A stretch of 64,000 nt of DNA, taken from NCBI RefSeq assembly GCF_003111645.1, contig NZ_CP022187.1:3348001-3412000 (forward strand). Reading direction: 5' to 3'. Position 1 is the stretch's first letter. Each line of letters starts with the position of its first letter. Position numbers and translations under genes: made by a program. This document shows positions 53,150-61,039 of this stretch, in pieces. The notes under the pieces were generated by a model. The model was given only the letters and a program-made list of their open reading frames with translations. It was not told the DNA's origin and made no database searches. Origin of the DNA: Parazoarcus communis. Lineage in GTDB: Bacteria; Pseudomonadota; Gammaproteobacteria; Burkholderiales; Rhodocyclaceae.

Positions 53150-54298
53150 TCAGTCGGGCGCGACGGTGTTCAGACGCTTGATGCCGAGCACCGTAGCTGC
53201 TTCGACCAGGCCTTCGGTCTGCTTCTTCAGCGCGACCACGGTGGCCTCGACCTTGCTGCGACCCGGGGTGCCGACCAGGATGGCGCGGTCGAAGGGTGCG
53301 GGAATCGCTTCCGCTGCCTTCACCGACGTGTCGATCTGGGCATCCACGCGGCTCGCGACGGCCTTGTTCTTCGCCGAGACCAGATCGCGCACGCCCGGCC
53401 CCTTGAGCACACTGCCGTCGGCGCGGACGTACTGGCCGCGCCACACGTTGCGGATGCCGGTGGCGTTGGCCACGACGTCGCGGTGGGTGTTGTCGGAGAA
53501 GCACGAGTGCTCGTCTTCCTGGTTCTGCGAGTCGAGCGCCACTTCGATGCGTTCGCCGGCCAGTTCGCCGCGCGACAGGATGCCGAGGGCAGAGATCACC
53601 TTGGCGACGTTGCCCGCGTCGGCGACGAAGCCCTTGCGGTAGTTGTCGGCGCCGGGTGCCCAGGCTGCTGCCAGGTCGCCGAGATCCTTCACCAACAGGT
53701 CGGTGGTGACTTTCAGGTAGGCGCGGCGGCGGTCGGCGTTGGGCGCCTTGCCGTCGACGAAGTCGGTGTAGGCGCGGCGGCCGGGGCCGTTGTCGTCGAG
53801 GTCCTGGCCCCACAGCATGAACTCGATGGCGTGCCAGCCGGTGGAGATGTTCTCTTCGCCGTCCTTCTCATTCAGGCCGGAGAGGGTGTCCATGTCGATG
53901 GGGATCGTGCGGTTGGCAATGATCCCGGCGTCCTTTGCACCCTCGACGAAGTCCACATAGGCCTCGTCCATCGGCCACGCGTTGATCCTGCCCTCGGGGC
54001 CGTCCTCGCCATCGATCGGGCCGCCGTAAAAGCGGAAGGCTTCGGTCTGACCGTAGATCTCGCGTGCGGCGAGCCAGGCCTTGCGGGCTGCCTGCTGTCC
54101 GGCTTCGGACGGTGCGGCGACGAAGGCGTCGACCGCCTTCTGCAGCGCCAGCGCGCTGGCATGGGCATCGGCGTAGGTGGCGTGGACGAGCTCGCCATAG
54201 TGAGCGAGGACGCGCGGCGCGGTCACTGTCTCGGCGGCCAGCGTGGCGGTGGAGAAATGCAGTGCGGCGAGCGCGGAAACGAGGGTGATCAGGCGCAT
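53150..54298 (-). CDS. Imelysin-family periplasmic protein (second)
   Basis: 382 residues from ATG 54298 with signal peptide MRLITLVSALAALHFSTATLA. The full imelysin site GWHAIEFMLWGQD (GxHxxE) is present, with AFRFYGGPIDGEDGPEGRINAWP and SCFSDNTHRDVVANATGI. Relatives such as EfeO/IrpA act in iron uptake. It is the first imelysin gene of the cluster, 80 bp downstream of the beta-barrel protein gene and 101 bp upstream of the di-haem gene. Confidence 0.92.
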   Translation of the reverse strand: MRLITLVSALAALHFSTATLAAETVTAPRVLAHYGELVHATYADAHASALALQKAVDAFVAAPSEAGQQAARKAWLAAREIYGQTEAFRFYGGPIDGEDGPEGRINAWPMDEAYVDFVEGAKDAGIIANRTIPIDMDTLSGLNEKDGEENISTGWHAIEFMLWGQDLDDNGPGRRAYTDFVDGKAPNADRRRAYLKVTTDLLVKDLGDLAAAWAPGADNYRKGFVADAGNVAKVISALGILSRGELAGERIEVALDSQNQEDEHSCFSDNTHRDVVANATGIRNVWRGQYVRADGSVLKGPGVRDLVSAKNKAVASRVDAQIDTSVKAAEAIPAPFDRAILVGTPGRSKVEATVVALKKQTEGLVEAATVLGIKRLNTVAPD

Positions 54299-54378
54299 TG
54301 GGTTCGCTCCGTTGTGCGTTGTCGGGGGGCGTGAACAGGGGCGCACGCCCGACGCCGGGTCGGGCATGCGCGGGTGGA

Positions 54379-55065
54379 TCAGAACTCCCAGCCGATTCCG
54401 GCGTTGGCGAAGCTGCGATCGTTGCCGTGGCCGACTGCGGCGGAGATCTTCACGCCTTCGATGATCTCGTAGCGCAGGCCGATGGCGCGATCCGGACGGC
54501 TGTCCTCGTTGCCGAAGGTCTCTGCCACGAAGCTCAGCTTCTCGGTGAGCGGAAGATCGACGGCCACACCCCAGGTGTTCACGGCGTCGGTGTCGCCATC
54601 CTCACGGGTCACTTCACGGCCAAGGTTGGTGTGCACCATCTGGCCGCCTTCGAAGGTCCAGGTCAGCAGGCCGGTCAGCGAATTCACATAGGCCGACTCG
54701 CCTTCGGTACGGTCGCGTCCGTACTCATACTTGAGACCCGCGGACAGTCCGGTTTCGGATTGCAGCGGCACCCACTTCAGTGCGAGGCCGTGGCCATTGG
54801 TGGCTTCGTTTCCGGCGGTGGCGAAATCGCGCGAACGCCCGAAGCCGATCTCGAGTTCGAGGGTCTCGATCGGGCTGAAGCCGGCGGCGGCGTCGTAGCC
54901 CTTGGCTTCGTCGTCCTTCGACCAGCCAGCCTCCAGCTTGGCGCCGCCCTTGTCGAGCGTGCCCGCGTCATCGACGCTCAGGGGGCGCTCGGCATGTGCC
55001 AGGCTGGCAGTGCCGAGCAGGGCAACGGCGAACAGGGGAAGGGCACGGGGGCGAAGCACTTGCAT
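54379..55065 (-). CDS. Outer-membrane beta-barrel protein (porin-like)
   Basis: 228 residues from ATG 55065, with AGAGG upstream; signal peptide ends SLAHA. Amphipathic strands alternate throughout (LELEIGFGRSRDFAT; LSAGLKYEYGRDR; AIGLRYEIIEGVKISAAVGHG) and the last residue is Phe (AGIGWEF), the beta-barrel assembly signal. No specific family is recognised. As the first gene before the imelysin cluster it may form the outer-membrane pore of the same uptake system. Confidence 0.8.
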   Translation of the reverse strand: MQVLRPRALPLFAVALLGTASLAHAERPLSVDDAGTLDKGGAKLEAGWSKDDEAKGYDAAAGFSPIETLELEIGFGRSRDFATAGNEATNGHGLALKWVPLQSETGLSAGLKYEYGRDRTEGESAYVNSLTGLLTWTFEGGQMVHTNLGREVTREDGDTDAVNTWGVAVDLPLTEKLSFVAETFGNEDSRPDRAIGLRYEIIEGVKISAAVGHGNDRSFANAGIGWEF

Positions 55066-55275
55066 CTTTAACCTCTTGAAGTTGTTTTCCGTCGCATGGC
55101 GAACGTGTTCGGCACCGGAGTTGCAACACCACGGCGTTTGATTGGAAAGGATAGTAATGAGAAGAGGTCGCATTTGCAATTCCGTTTTTGCGGTGCAGCG
55201 CTTTTGCTGGGACACTGTTACGGCTAATGAACCCGGGCGCCTGAAGGCGAGGGTTGCTGGAATGGAGTGGTGCAA

Positions 55276-56406
55276 ATGACCAAGGAATTGAGTGGAAAGG
55301 ACGGCGAGAACCGGTTTGATACGACGGGCGTGAGCAGCACGATGAAGGCCGTCGTGACCGTCGGCAATGGCGGTTACGACAAGCTGGTGTATTGCGACGT
55401 GCCGATTCCCGCCCTGGGCGCGGGTGAGGTGCTGTTGCAGGTGCTGGCGGCGGGCGTCAACAACACGGAAATCAACACCCGTCTGGGCTGGTATTCATCC
55501 AGCGTGACCGGCGGGACCGAGGAAACCGCCAGTGCGGAGGCCACCGAGCGGGCCGATGGTGGCTGGAACGAGGGCACGCCGTTTCCGTTCATCCAGGGTA
55601 CGGACTGCTGCGGCCGTGTCGCTGCGGTTGCGCCTGGCGTGGATGCAGCTCTCATCGGCAAGCGGGTGCTCGTCCGCGCGTGCATGCGCAAGGACGGCTT
55701 CGGCTCGATGGACACCGTGTGGATGGGCTCCGATTTCGACGGCGCCTTCGCCCAGTGGGTCAAAGTGCCTGCAACGGAAGTGTTTGTGGTGGAGAGCGAC
55801 TGGAGCGACGCCGAGCTTGCAACGATTCCCTGCGCCTACGGGACGGCCGAGAACATGGTGCATCGCGCGCAGGTAAGCAGCGCAGACCATGTGCTGGTGA
55901 CAGGTGCATCGGGGGGCGTTGGCTCGGCGGTCGTGCAACTGGCCAAGCGGCGCGGGGCCACGGTGACCGCCATCGTGGGCGCATCAAAAATGGATCAGGT
56001 GCGTGCGATCGGTGCCGATCATGTGATCGCGCGCGGCGAAGACATCGTTGCCAGCCTCGGCGAGAACGCAGTCGATGTGGTCGTCGACAACGTGGCGGGG
56101 GCGACATTTGGCAGCATGCTCAAGGTCATGAAGCGCGCCGGGCGCTATGTGTCCTCTGGCGCCATCGGTGGCCCGCTGGTCGCGCTCGACATGCGCGACT
56201 TCTACCTCAAGGACCTCAGGCTGATCGGGTGCACGGCCTGGGATGAGCCGGTCTTTCCCAACCTGATCGGCTACATCAAGCGTAATGAACTGCGTCCGAT
56301 CGTGGCCAAGACCTTCCCGCTCGAAGGCATTGCCGATGCACAGCACGAGTTTCTCGAGAAAAAGCACGTCGGCAACTTCGTCCTGGTTCCGCCTTCGGAC
56401 GGCTGA
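55276..56406 (+). CDS. Zinc-independent MDR (quinone-oxidoreductase-like) dehydrogenase
   Basis: 376 residues from ATG 55276 with GGAG upstream. The GroES-like N-terminal (MKAVVTVGNGGYDKLVYCDVPIPALGAGEVLLQV, IQGTDCCGRVAAVAPGV) and the nucleotide motif VLVTGASGGVGSAVVQLAKRRGATVTA are typical medium-chain dehydrogenases. Extra residues near 75-95 (SSVTGGTEETASAEATERADGG) mark a distinct subgroup. Substrate unknown; it uses NAD(P)H. Confidence 0.88.
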   Translation: MTKELSGKDGENRFDTTGVSSTMKAVVTVGNGGYDKLVYCDVPIPALGAGEVLLQVLAAGVNNTEINTRLGWYSSSVTGGTEETASAEATERADGGWNEGTPFPFIQGTDCCGRVAAVAPGVDAALIGKRVLVRACMRKDGFGSMDTVWMGSDFDGAFAQWVKVPATEVFVVESDWSDAELATIPCAYGTAENMVHRAQVSSADHVLVTGASGGVGSAVVQLAKRRGATVTAIVGASKMDQVRAIGADHVIARGEDIVASLGENAVDVVVDNVAGATFGSMLKVMKRAGRYVSSGAIGGPLVALDMRDFYLKDLRLIGCTAWDEPVFPNLIGYIKRNELRPIVAKTFPLEGIADAQHEFLEKKHVGNFVLVPPSDG

Positions 56407-56464
56407 TCCGGCCGCAAGCCGCTTGAAACGGTGCAGCAGTCCAGCAGGCTGCCGCACCGGGTGC

Positions 56465-56710
56465 TCATCGTTTGCGCAGCGCACCCACGACCGCGAGCAG
56501 GACCACCGCCCCGATCACCGAGCCGATGAAGCCCGCCCCCTGGCCCGCGCGATACAGGCCGAGCACCTGGCCGCCGTAAGTCGCCACCATCGAGCCGCCG
56601 ATGCCCAGCAGAATGGTCATGATCCAGCCCATCTGATCGTTGCCCGGTTTGAGCACGCGCGCGATGAGACCGATGATCAGGCCGATGAAAATGGTCGTGA
56701 TGAAGCCCAT
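56465..56710 (-). CDS. GlsB/YeaQ/YmgE family membrane protein (81 aa)
   Basis: 81 residues from ATG 56710. It is a small integral membrane protein with three helices: IFIGLIIGLIARVLKPGND, WIMTILLGIGGSMVATYGGQVLG and GFIGSVIGAVVLLAVVGALRKR, the transglycosylase-associated/YmgE pattern. Such proteins are general-stress genes of unknown mechanism. It converges on the MDR gene and lies downstream of the small-RNA candidate on the same strand. Confidence 0.9.
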   Translation of the reverse strand: MGFITTIFIGLIIGLIARVLKPGNDQMGWIMTILLGIGGSMVATYGGQVLGLYRAGQGAGFIGSVIGAVVLLAVVGALRKR

Positions 56711-56875
56711 GTGATTGCTCCTGCAGTGATCGGTTTGCCCTTGCCCGCATGTGCGAACCCGGGTCAGGAAGGAGGTGCCGGTACATTCTAGGCCAGCTTT
56801 CGTGACGGCCAGTGATGCGTTGCGGCGATGTCCGGCTCTGTGCCAGGGCGGCCACACACCACAGACCGGAAGCGC

Positions 56876-56911
56876 AAAAGAAAAAAGCCCGAGCGCTTTC
56901 GGGCTCGGGCT
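56876..56911 (-). terminator. Rho-independent terminator of the small RNA
   Basis: An 8-bp stem (AGCCCGAG with CTCGGGCT) around a 10-base loop, followed on the minus strand by TTTTTTCTTTT. No annotated minus-strand gene reads into it, which is what points to an independent transcript. Confidence 0.85.
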
Positions 56912-56945
56912 AAATCCACACCAAAGGAGGAGGGTGGAGGAGACG
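56876..56945 (-). ncRNA. Candidate ~70-nt small RNA with anti-Shine-Dalgarno loop
   Basis: On the minus strand TTGCGC (56975-56980) and TAGTAT (56952-56957), 17 bp apart, predict a start near 56945. The transcript would carry two C-rich motifs; one, CCUCCUCCUUU, lies in the 14-nt loop of a CCAC/GUGG stem (56916-56937) and is perfectly complementary to a strong Shine-Dalgarno. It ends in a terminator: AGCCCGAG/CTCGGGCT (56886-56911) followed by six U's. No open frame is needed to explain these parts. The rest of the 56711-57206 gap shows nothing recognisable. Confidence 0.6.
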
Positions 56946-57206
56946 GTTCAAATACTAGTGGAGAGTGTTGTGCGGCGCAACAATCAGCCGCGTAAACGTT
57001 TCTATCAACTGATAAGTAATATTTATTGCCGTGCGGAGTGCAATCGTGCGCTCGACAGGTGGCGGCCTTTGCAGGCCTGACCGGTTCCTGCTGCTTCGTG
57101 TCCGGATACAGGCTCATTCGGCGAGCCTGCGGGGGGCAGATAATGACGCTAAACATGCCGTCGGCTCATGCGACAGCCTCTCCACCCAACCGAAGGACAT
57201 CACATC

Positions 57207-57974
57207 ATGCTGGGAGCCATCATTGGCGATATCGTCGGCTCGGTATACGAGTTCAACAATCATCGCGCCAAAACCTTCGACCCCTTCTTTCACGCCCGCG
57301 CCTTCTATACGGACGACACCGTATGCACCATCGCCGTGGCCGACGCGCTCATCAACAAGCGTCCGCCGGCCGAAGCGCTCAAGGACTGGGGGCGGCGCTA
57401 CTGGCATAACGGCGGCTGGGGCGGCATGTTCGGCGAGTGGCTGCAGTCGGACGACGCCTCACCCTACGGCAGTTTCGGCAACGGTGCCGCAATGCGCATC
57501 TCGCCCGCCGGCCTGCTTGCAGAAACTGTCGAGCAAGTCACCGCACTGTCGCAGGCGGCCACCGAAGTCACGCACAACCACCCGGAAGGCCTAAAGGGCG
57601 CAGAAGCCACCGCGCTGGCCATCTTCCTGGCGCGCCAGCGGCTTGCACCTGCCGAGATCCGCAGCACCATCACCGAGCGTTTCGGCTACGACCTCGATCG
57701 CACCGTCGACGACATCCGCCCCACCTACCGCTTCAACGAAACCTGCCAGCAAACCGTCCCCCAGGCGCTGGTGTGTGCGCTCACCGCAACCGACTTCGAA
57801 GATGCCATCCGCAACGCAATCTCGATCGGCGGCGACAGCGACACCGTGGCCGCCATCGCGGGCGGCGTGGCGGAAGCGCTGTTCGGCATTCCGGACCGGA
57901 TTGCCGAGCGTGGCTGGGGGTATTTGCCCGCGGATATGCGGGCGGTGCTCGAGAGGCTTTATCGACAAGGCTGA
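57207..57974 (+). CDS. ADP-ribosylglycohydrolase family protein
   Basis: 255 residues from ATG 57207, with GAAGGA nine bases upstream. The DraG/ARH fold begins MLGAIIGDIVGSVYE and contains metal/substrate residues AFYTDDTVCT, YGSFGNGAAMRISPAG and the C-terminal ISIGGDSDTVAAIAGGVAEALFG. It removes ADP-ribose from proteins or acts on related ligands; the specific target is unknown. DraG itself reverses nitrogenase modification, but no nitrogenase genes are nearby. Confidence 0.93.
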   Translation: MLGAIIGDIVGSVYEFNNHRAKTFDPFFHARAFYTDDTVCTIAVADALINKRPPAEALKDWGRRYWHNGGWGGMFGEWLQSDDASPYGSFGNGAAMRISPAGLLAETVEQVTALSQAATEVTHNHPEGLKGAEATALAIFLARQRLAPAEIRSTITERFGYDLDRTVDDIRPTYRFNETCQQTVPQALVCALTATDFEDAIRNAISIGGDSDTVAAIAGGVAEALFGIPDRIAERGWGYLPADMRAVLERLYRQG

Positions 57975-58022
57975 AGTGTTTGTCGGGCTACTCGCTCCCC
58001 TCTCAAGCCTGCCGCGTAAAAG

Positions 58023-58490
58023 TCAGGCGACTTTCTTGCGACGGGCCGCAACAATCCCTGCGAGACCGATGCCCAGCAATGCCAGCGTAGCGGGTTCCGG
58101 TACGTTGTTCTGTGCATCGAGTTGCACGATAGACGTGCTGACGTTCGCCCATGTTCCGTGAACCGAGTTGGCGCCACCGTTCCAGCTGAAGAACGAACCG
58201 TTGGTGCCCCAGCCGGAGCCATTGGCCAGCCAGGTGTTCGAGACCAGGTCGAAGTCGCCAAAGCCAAACAGCGTCGACAGGGTTACGTGGTGGCCATATA
58301 CCAGATGGTCGAACACGAAAGAGGTCAGTTCGTCTTGGGCAAGGATGCCGTTCGCGTTCGTGTCTGCCCCGGCAAAACTGCCATAGCTGGGGCCGTAATT
58401 GTCTACGGAGAACGACACGACGGTCGCATTGGCGGATGCAGAGGCGGCAATCAGCAGGGCGGCGGCGGCAATCTTGATTTTCTTGAGCAT
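58023..58490 (-). CDS. PEP-CTERM sorting-domain protein
   Basis: 155 residues from ATG 58490 with GGAG upstream. A signal peptide (MLKKIKIAAAALLIAASASA) and a C-terminal sorting signal (VPEPATLALLGIGLAGIVAARRKK: PEP, hydrophobic helix, basic end) frame an Asn/Gly/Ser-rich extracellular part (NGSGWGTNGSFFSWNGGANS). The exosortase (EpsH-type) would cleave it. Such proteins are usually tied to exopolysaccharide and floc formation in the Rhodocyclales. Confidence 0.92.
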   Translation of the reverse strand: MLKKIKIAAAALLIAASASANATVVSFSVDNYGPSYGSFAGADTNANGILAQDELTSFVFDHLVYGHHVTLSTLFGFGDFDLVSNTWLANGSGWGTNGSFFSWNGGANSVHGTWANVSTSIVQLDAQNNVPEPATLALLGIGLAGIVAARRKKVA

Positions 58491-58691
58491 GAGTACTCCC
58501 ATGGCGTCGATGACAGCAATAAGGGCTGATTGGATGGCAGCGCGGGCTCGATCGTGAGCGTGAAGCATCTTCAATCACGACCCCGACACTTCGCTGCCGG
58601 CTATGACAAGGTATGGCGAAAGTGTAGCGATTTGCGCTCAGTAAATCTGTAAATTCATCACGAATTACCAAAAACAACTTAAACGAACAGT

Positions 58692-58717
58692 TTCAAAGGG
58701 GTCAGAGTCGTTTGATT
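58692..58717 (+). repeat. 26-bp direct repeat, copy 1
   Basis: Identical to the copy at 58908-58933; key core AAAGGGGTCAGAGTCG. This kind of sequence is common beside REP-associated transposase remnants in betaproteobacteria, which is how I read it (inference). Confidence 0.8.
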
Positions 58718-58907
58718 CGCTGGAGCCGCTGTACCAGAAGGGATGAGAGTCGCTGCCCGTCATTCGTGTCCGGGCTGCGGTGCTGGGTACGAGCCTGAGG
58801 TTTCAGAAGATCAGACGCTTGTCACCGCCAACGCCGGTTTCCTTCAGGTTCGGGATTGCGCGCACGATCTTGTCGCGGGTCGCCTTGTCGTGCCCCATTT
58901 TCGAGAG

Positions 58908-58933
58908 TTCAAAGGGGTCAGAGTCGTTTGATT
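58908..58933 (+). repeat. 26-bp direct repeat, copy 2
   Basis: Perfect copy of 58692-58717, 216 bp further on. The 190 bp between the copies may be a remnant carried with the repeat. Confidence 0.8.
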
Positions 58934-59184
58934 GCAGATGCGCAGCGTCGGCGACATGCCTGCTGTGTTGTGACGGACGGTTGCGAAGCGGTAGCAGGTC
59001 CGGGGCGCAGCAAGTGCGTATCTGCGCGCGGTTGCGCGGTGAAGAGCCTCTCCAACTCATGCGCAGGCGTGATGTCTGTCACAGCCTATTGGCTTGCGAA
59101 GGGGCGTCCGAGTCGAGATAAGTCACTTGCCCAATGCTCCGTGATACGCTCATTGGGTTTCCATATCGCATTTATCGGTAAGCA

Positions 59185-60171
59185 ATGATCATCAAGGAAG
59201 CAGAAGGCAGGAATGCCGATCTCGAAGTTCTCAGGTCACTCGCAGGGCGACCTGATGTCACAGACGATCAGCGCAAACGCATACAGCAGGAGATTCGCAA
59301 TATTCAGGCGGGTCTCAAGGGCGAAGAGGAAGCAGCTTACGAACTGAACTTCCACTACGGCAACTCGAAGAACTGGATGATCATCCATGATTTGCGTATC
59401 GAGTGCGAAGGACGGGTTGCCCAGATCGATCACCTGCTCGTCAATCGGTTTCTGGAGCTCTGGGTGTGCGAGAGCAAGCATTTCGCCGAGGGCATCGCAA
59501 TCAACGAGCATGGCGAGTGCTCGGCGTTTTATGGCGGTAAAGCCTACGGCGTCCCTTCCCCGATTGAGCAGAACCGCAAACACATCACTGTGCTGGAGTC
59601 GGTTTTCAAAACTGGGCTGGTGAAGCCGCCTACTCGACTTGGATTTACGATCAAGCCGACCTTCGTCAGTTTGATCCTGGTCTCCAAACGCGCTCGGATC
59701 AGCCGCCCTTCGGCAAAGCTGGACGGCCTTGATGCGATCATCAAGAACGACCAGATCAAGTCACGTATCGACAAGTCGATTGATGCGGACAACAACCCGC
59801 TGACCTTGGCCAAAGTGGTTGGCACTGAGACGGTCGAAGAATTCGCGCGGCGTTTAGCGGCGATCCACAAGCCTGTTGTGTTTGATTGGCATGCGCGGTT
59901 CGGAGTTTCGCGTGAGGTACGACCTCCCGCAACTGTTTCTCTACCTGCTCAGCAGCCGGTTGGCGCAGCCGAACTGCAACCGGTAGCGGAGTCTGTGCAG
60001 ACGGCCGAACAGCCACCTAAGGCCCAGGAGCGTCGAGAGTCGAAGCTGAAATGCGTAAAGTGTTCTGCAGCAGTGAGTTACGCGGTTGCGAAGTTCTGCT
60101 GGGTGAACAAGGGGCGATTTCAGGGGAGTGTGTATTGCATGGAATGCCAGAAAGGCGTCCCGGCTAATTGA
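59185..60171 (+). CDS. NERD domain nuclease-like protein with zinc ribbon
   Basis: 328 residues. The NERD domain shows LKGEEEAAYEL, then QIDHLLVNRF (Asp82) and LWVCESKHF (Glu96, Lys98), the D-ExK pattern of nuclease-related folds. A Pro-rich linker leads to a C-terminal zinc-ribbon-like KCVKC ... YCMEC. NERD proteins occur in plasmids and defence or repair loci; no activity is proven for most. It lies at the edge of the AT-richer block and may belong to the defence island. Confidence 0.85.
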   Translation: MIIKEAEGRNADLEVLRSLAGRPDVTDDQRKRIQQEIRNIQAGLKGEEEAAYELNFHYGNSKNWMIIHDLRIECEGRVAQIDHLLVNRFLELWVCESKHFAEGIAINEHGECSAFYGGKAYGVPSPIEQNRKHITVLESVFKTGLVKPPTRLGFTIKPTFVSLILVSKRARISRPSAKLDGLDAIIKNDQIKSRIDKSIDADNNPLTLAKVVGTETVEEFARRLAAIHKPVVFDWHARFGVSREVRPPATVSLPAQQPVGAAELQPVAESVQTAEQPPKAQERRESKLKCVKCSAAVSYAVAKFCWVNKGRFQGSVYCMECQKGVPAN

Positions 60172-60413
60172 ATTAGCGGAAGCGCTTGTTCGCGAGGGGG
60201 GCGTTTACAGCGTAAAGATTGAGTAGGCGTTCAAGGCGGTTTGCAATCGGTTGCCTTCGCAGTGACCGCTACTCGGCCAAAGCCGACTTTTCATGATGCT
60301 GGGGACTATGACCGTTCTACTCACAGTTCCGGGCCTACCAGATTCTGGGGTGTCATTTACGTCGCGAACTACTGAGCGGCTAATTTTTATCTTGAACAGG
60401 GACGGATGAAGGG
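60172..60413. other. Intergenic region upstream of the HEPN-like gene
   Basis: 242 bp with no open frame or RNA element I recognise; it presumably holds the promoter of the downstream gene. Confidence 0.5.
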
Positions 60414-61016
60414 ATGGAAGACGAAGCCTTTAGCATTTGGACGCCGTACCAAGCATTCTACATTCAGTCAATGCTCTTCAACACGACGTCTGCCTTTCAG
60501 TCGTGCAGTATCGCGGAAAAGATCATCAAAAAAATCTCCGATGGGGAGATTGATCCGCAAGAGAAGAAGGATATATTGCTGGACTGCTTGCAGAACGTCA
60601 TCAACCAGTCTGGTGCCATATCGCGATACTTTTTCCCCTCACGTGATGGCACGAAGGGAGCGGATAAGAAGAGCATTCACAAAGATCGCGGACAGTATCT
60701 GTCAAGGGTATTTGGTGTGAAAGACGATAGTCCTCTGATGAACAGGGCGCTAAGAAATTCGATTGAACACTTTGACGAGCGGCTCGACCTCTATCTTCAA
60801 GACGGGATAGTCGGCTACATTTTTCCTAGCCTAATTCTTCCTGAGCCTGAAGACTCAGGTATTCCTAACCACATTTTCAGGGCCTACTACTTGAAGGAAG
60901 GCATTTTCCAAGTGCTAGGTGAGCAGTACGAGATCCTGCCAATTGTTGATGAGATAGCTAGAATACACGATCTCTTAGTCAAGTTTGACGGCACTGGCGG
61001 GGTCTTCCGCTCGTAA
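60414..61016 (+). CDS. Uncharacterised protein with HEPN-type RNxxxH motif
   Basis: 200 residues, mostly helical. Arg114-Asn115-x3-His119 (LRNSIEHFDERLD) is the RNxxxH signature of HEPN ribonucleases, placed in a helical region following SLRNxxEH-like spacing. No signal peptide or membrane helix. I do not recognise a named family. It is convergent with the PrrC/RloC-like ATPase at 61040 and may belong to the same defence unit, or be an independent toxin or HEPN antiviral protein. Confidence 0.65.
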   Translation: MEDEAFSIWTPYQAFYIQSMLFNTTSAFQSCSIAEKIIKKISDGEIDPQEKKDILLDCLQNVINQSGAISRYFFPSRDGTKGADKKSIHKDRGQYLSRVFGVKDDSPLMNRALRNSIEHFDERLDLYLQDGIVGYIFPSLILPEPEDSGIPNHIFRAYYLKEGIFQVLGEQYEILPIVDEIARIHDLLVKFDGTGGVFRS

Positions 61017-61039
61017 AAAAGAGCTTTTCGCCCCTTTTG

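Larger units (their letters stand above)
58491..59184. other. 694-bp gap with degenerate mobile-element remnant
   Basis: No convincing gene is present. The left part is an AT-rich upstream region of the PEP-CTERM gene; the middle is bracketed by a 26-bp direct repeat. A minus-strand frame ending near 58803 (product end KMGHDKATRDKIVRAIPNLK) lacks a start and looks like the tail of a decayed gene. Confidence 0.6.

Noticed and set aside
55140-55185. Possible Fur box upstream of the beta-barrel/imelysin genes (GATAGTAATGAGAA)
   Set aside because: Only part of one repeat unit resembles the Fur consensus; the second half does not match, so it is not supported.
58743-58931. Plus-strand 62-codon frame starting near 58743
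   Set aside because: It crosses the second direct repeat, has no ribosome binding site and no family resemblance; treated as part of the decayed remnant.
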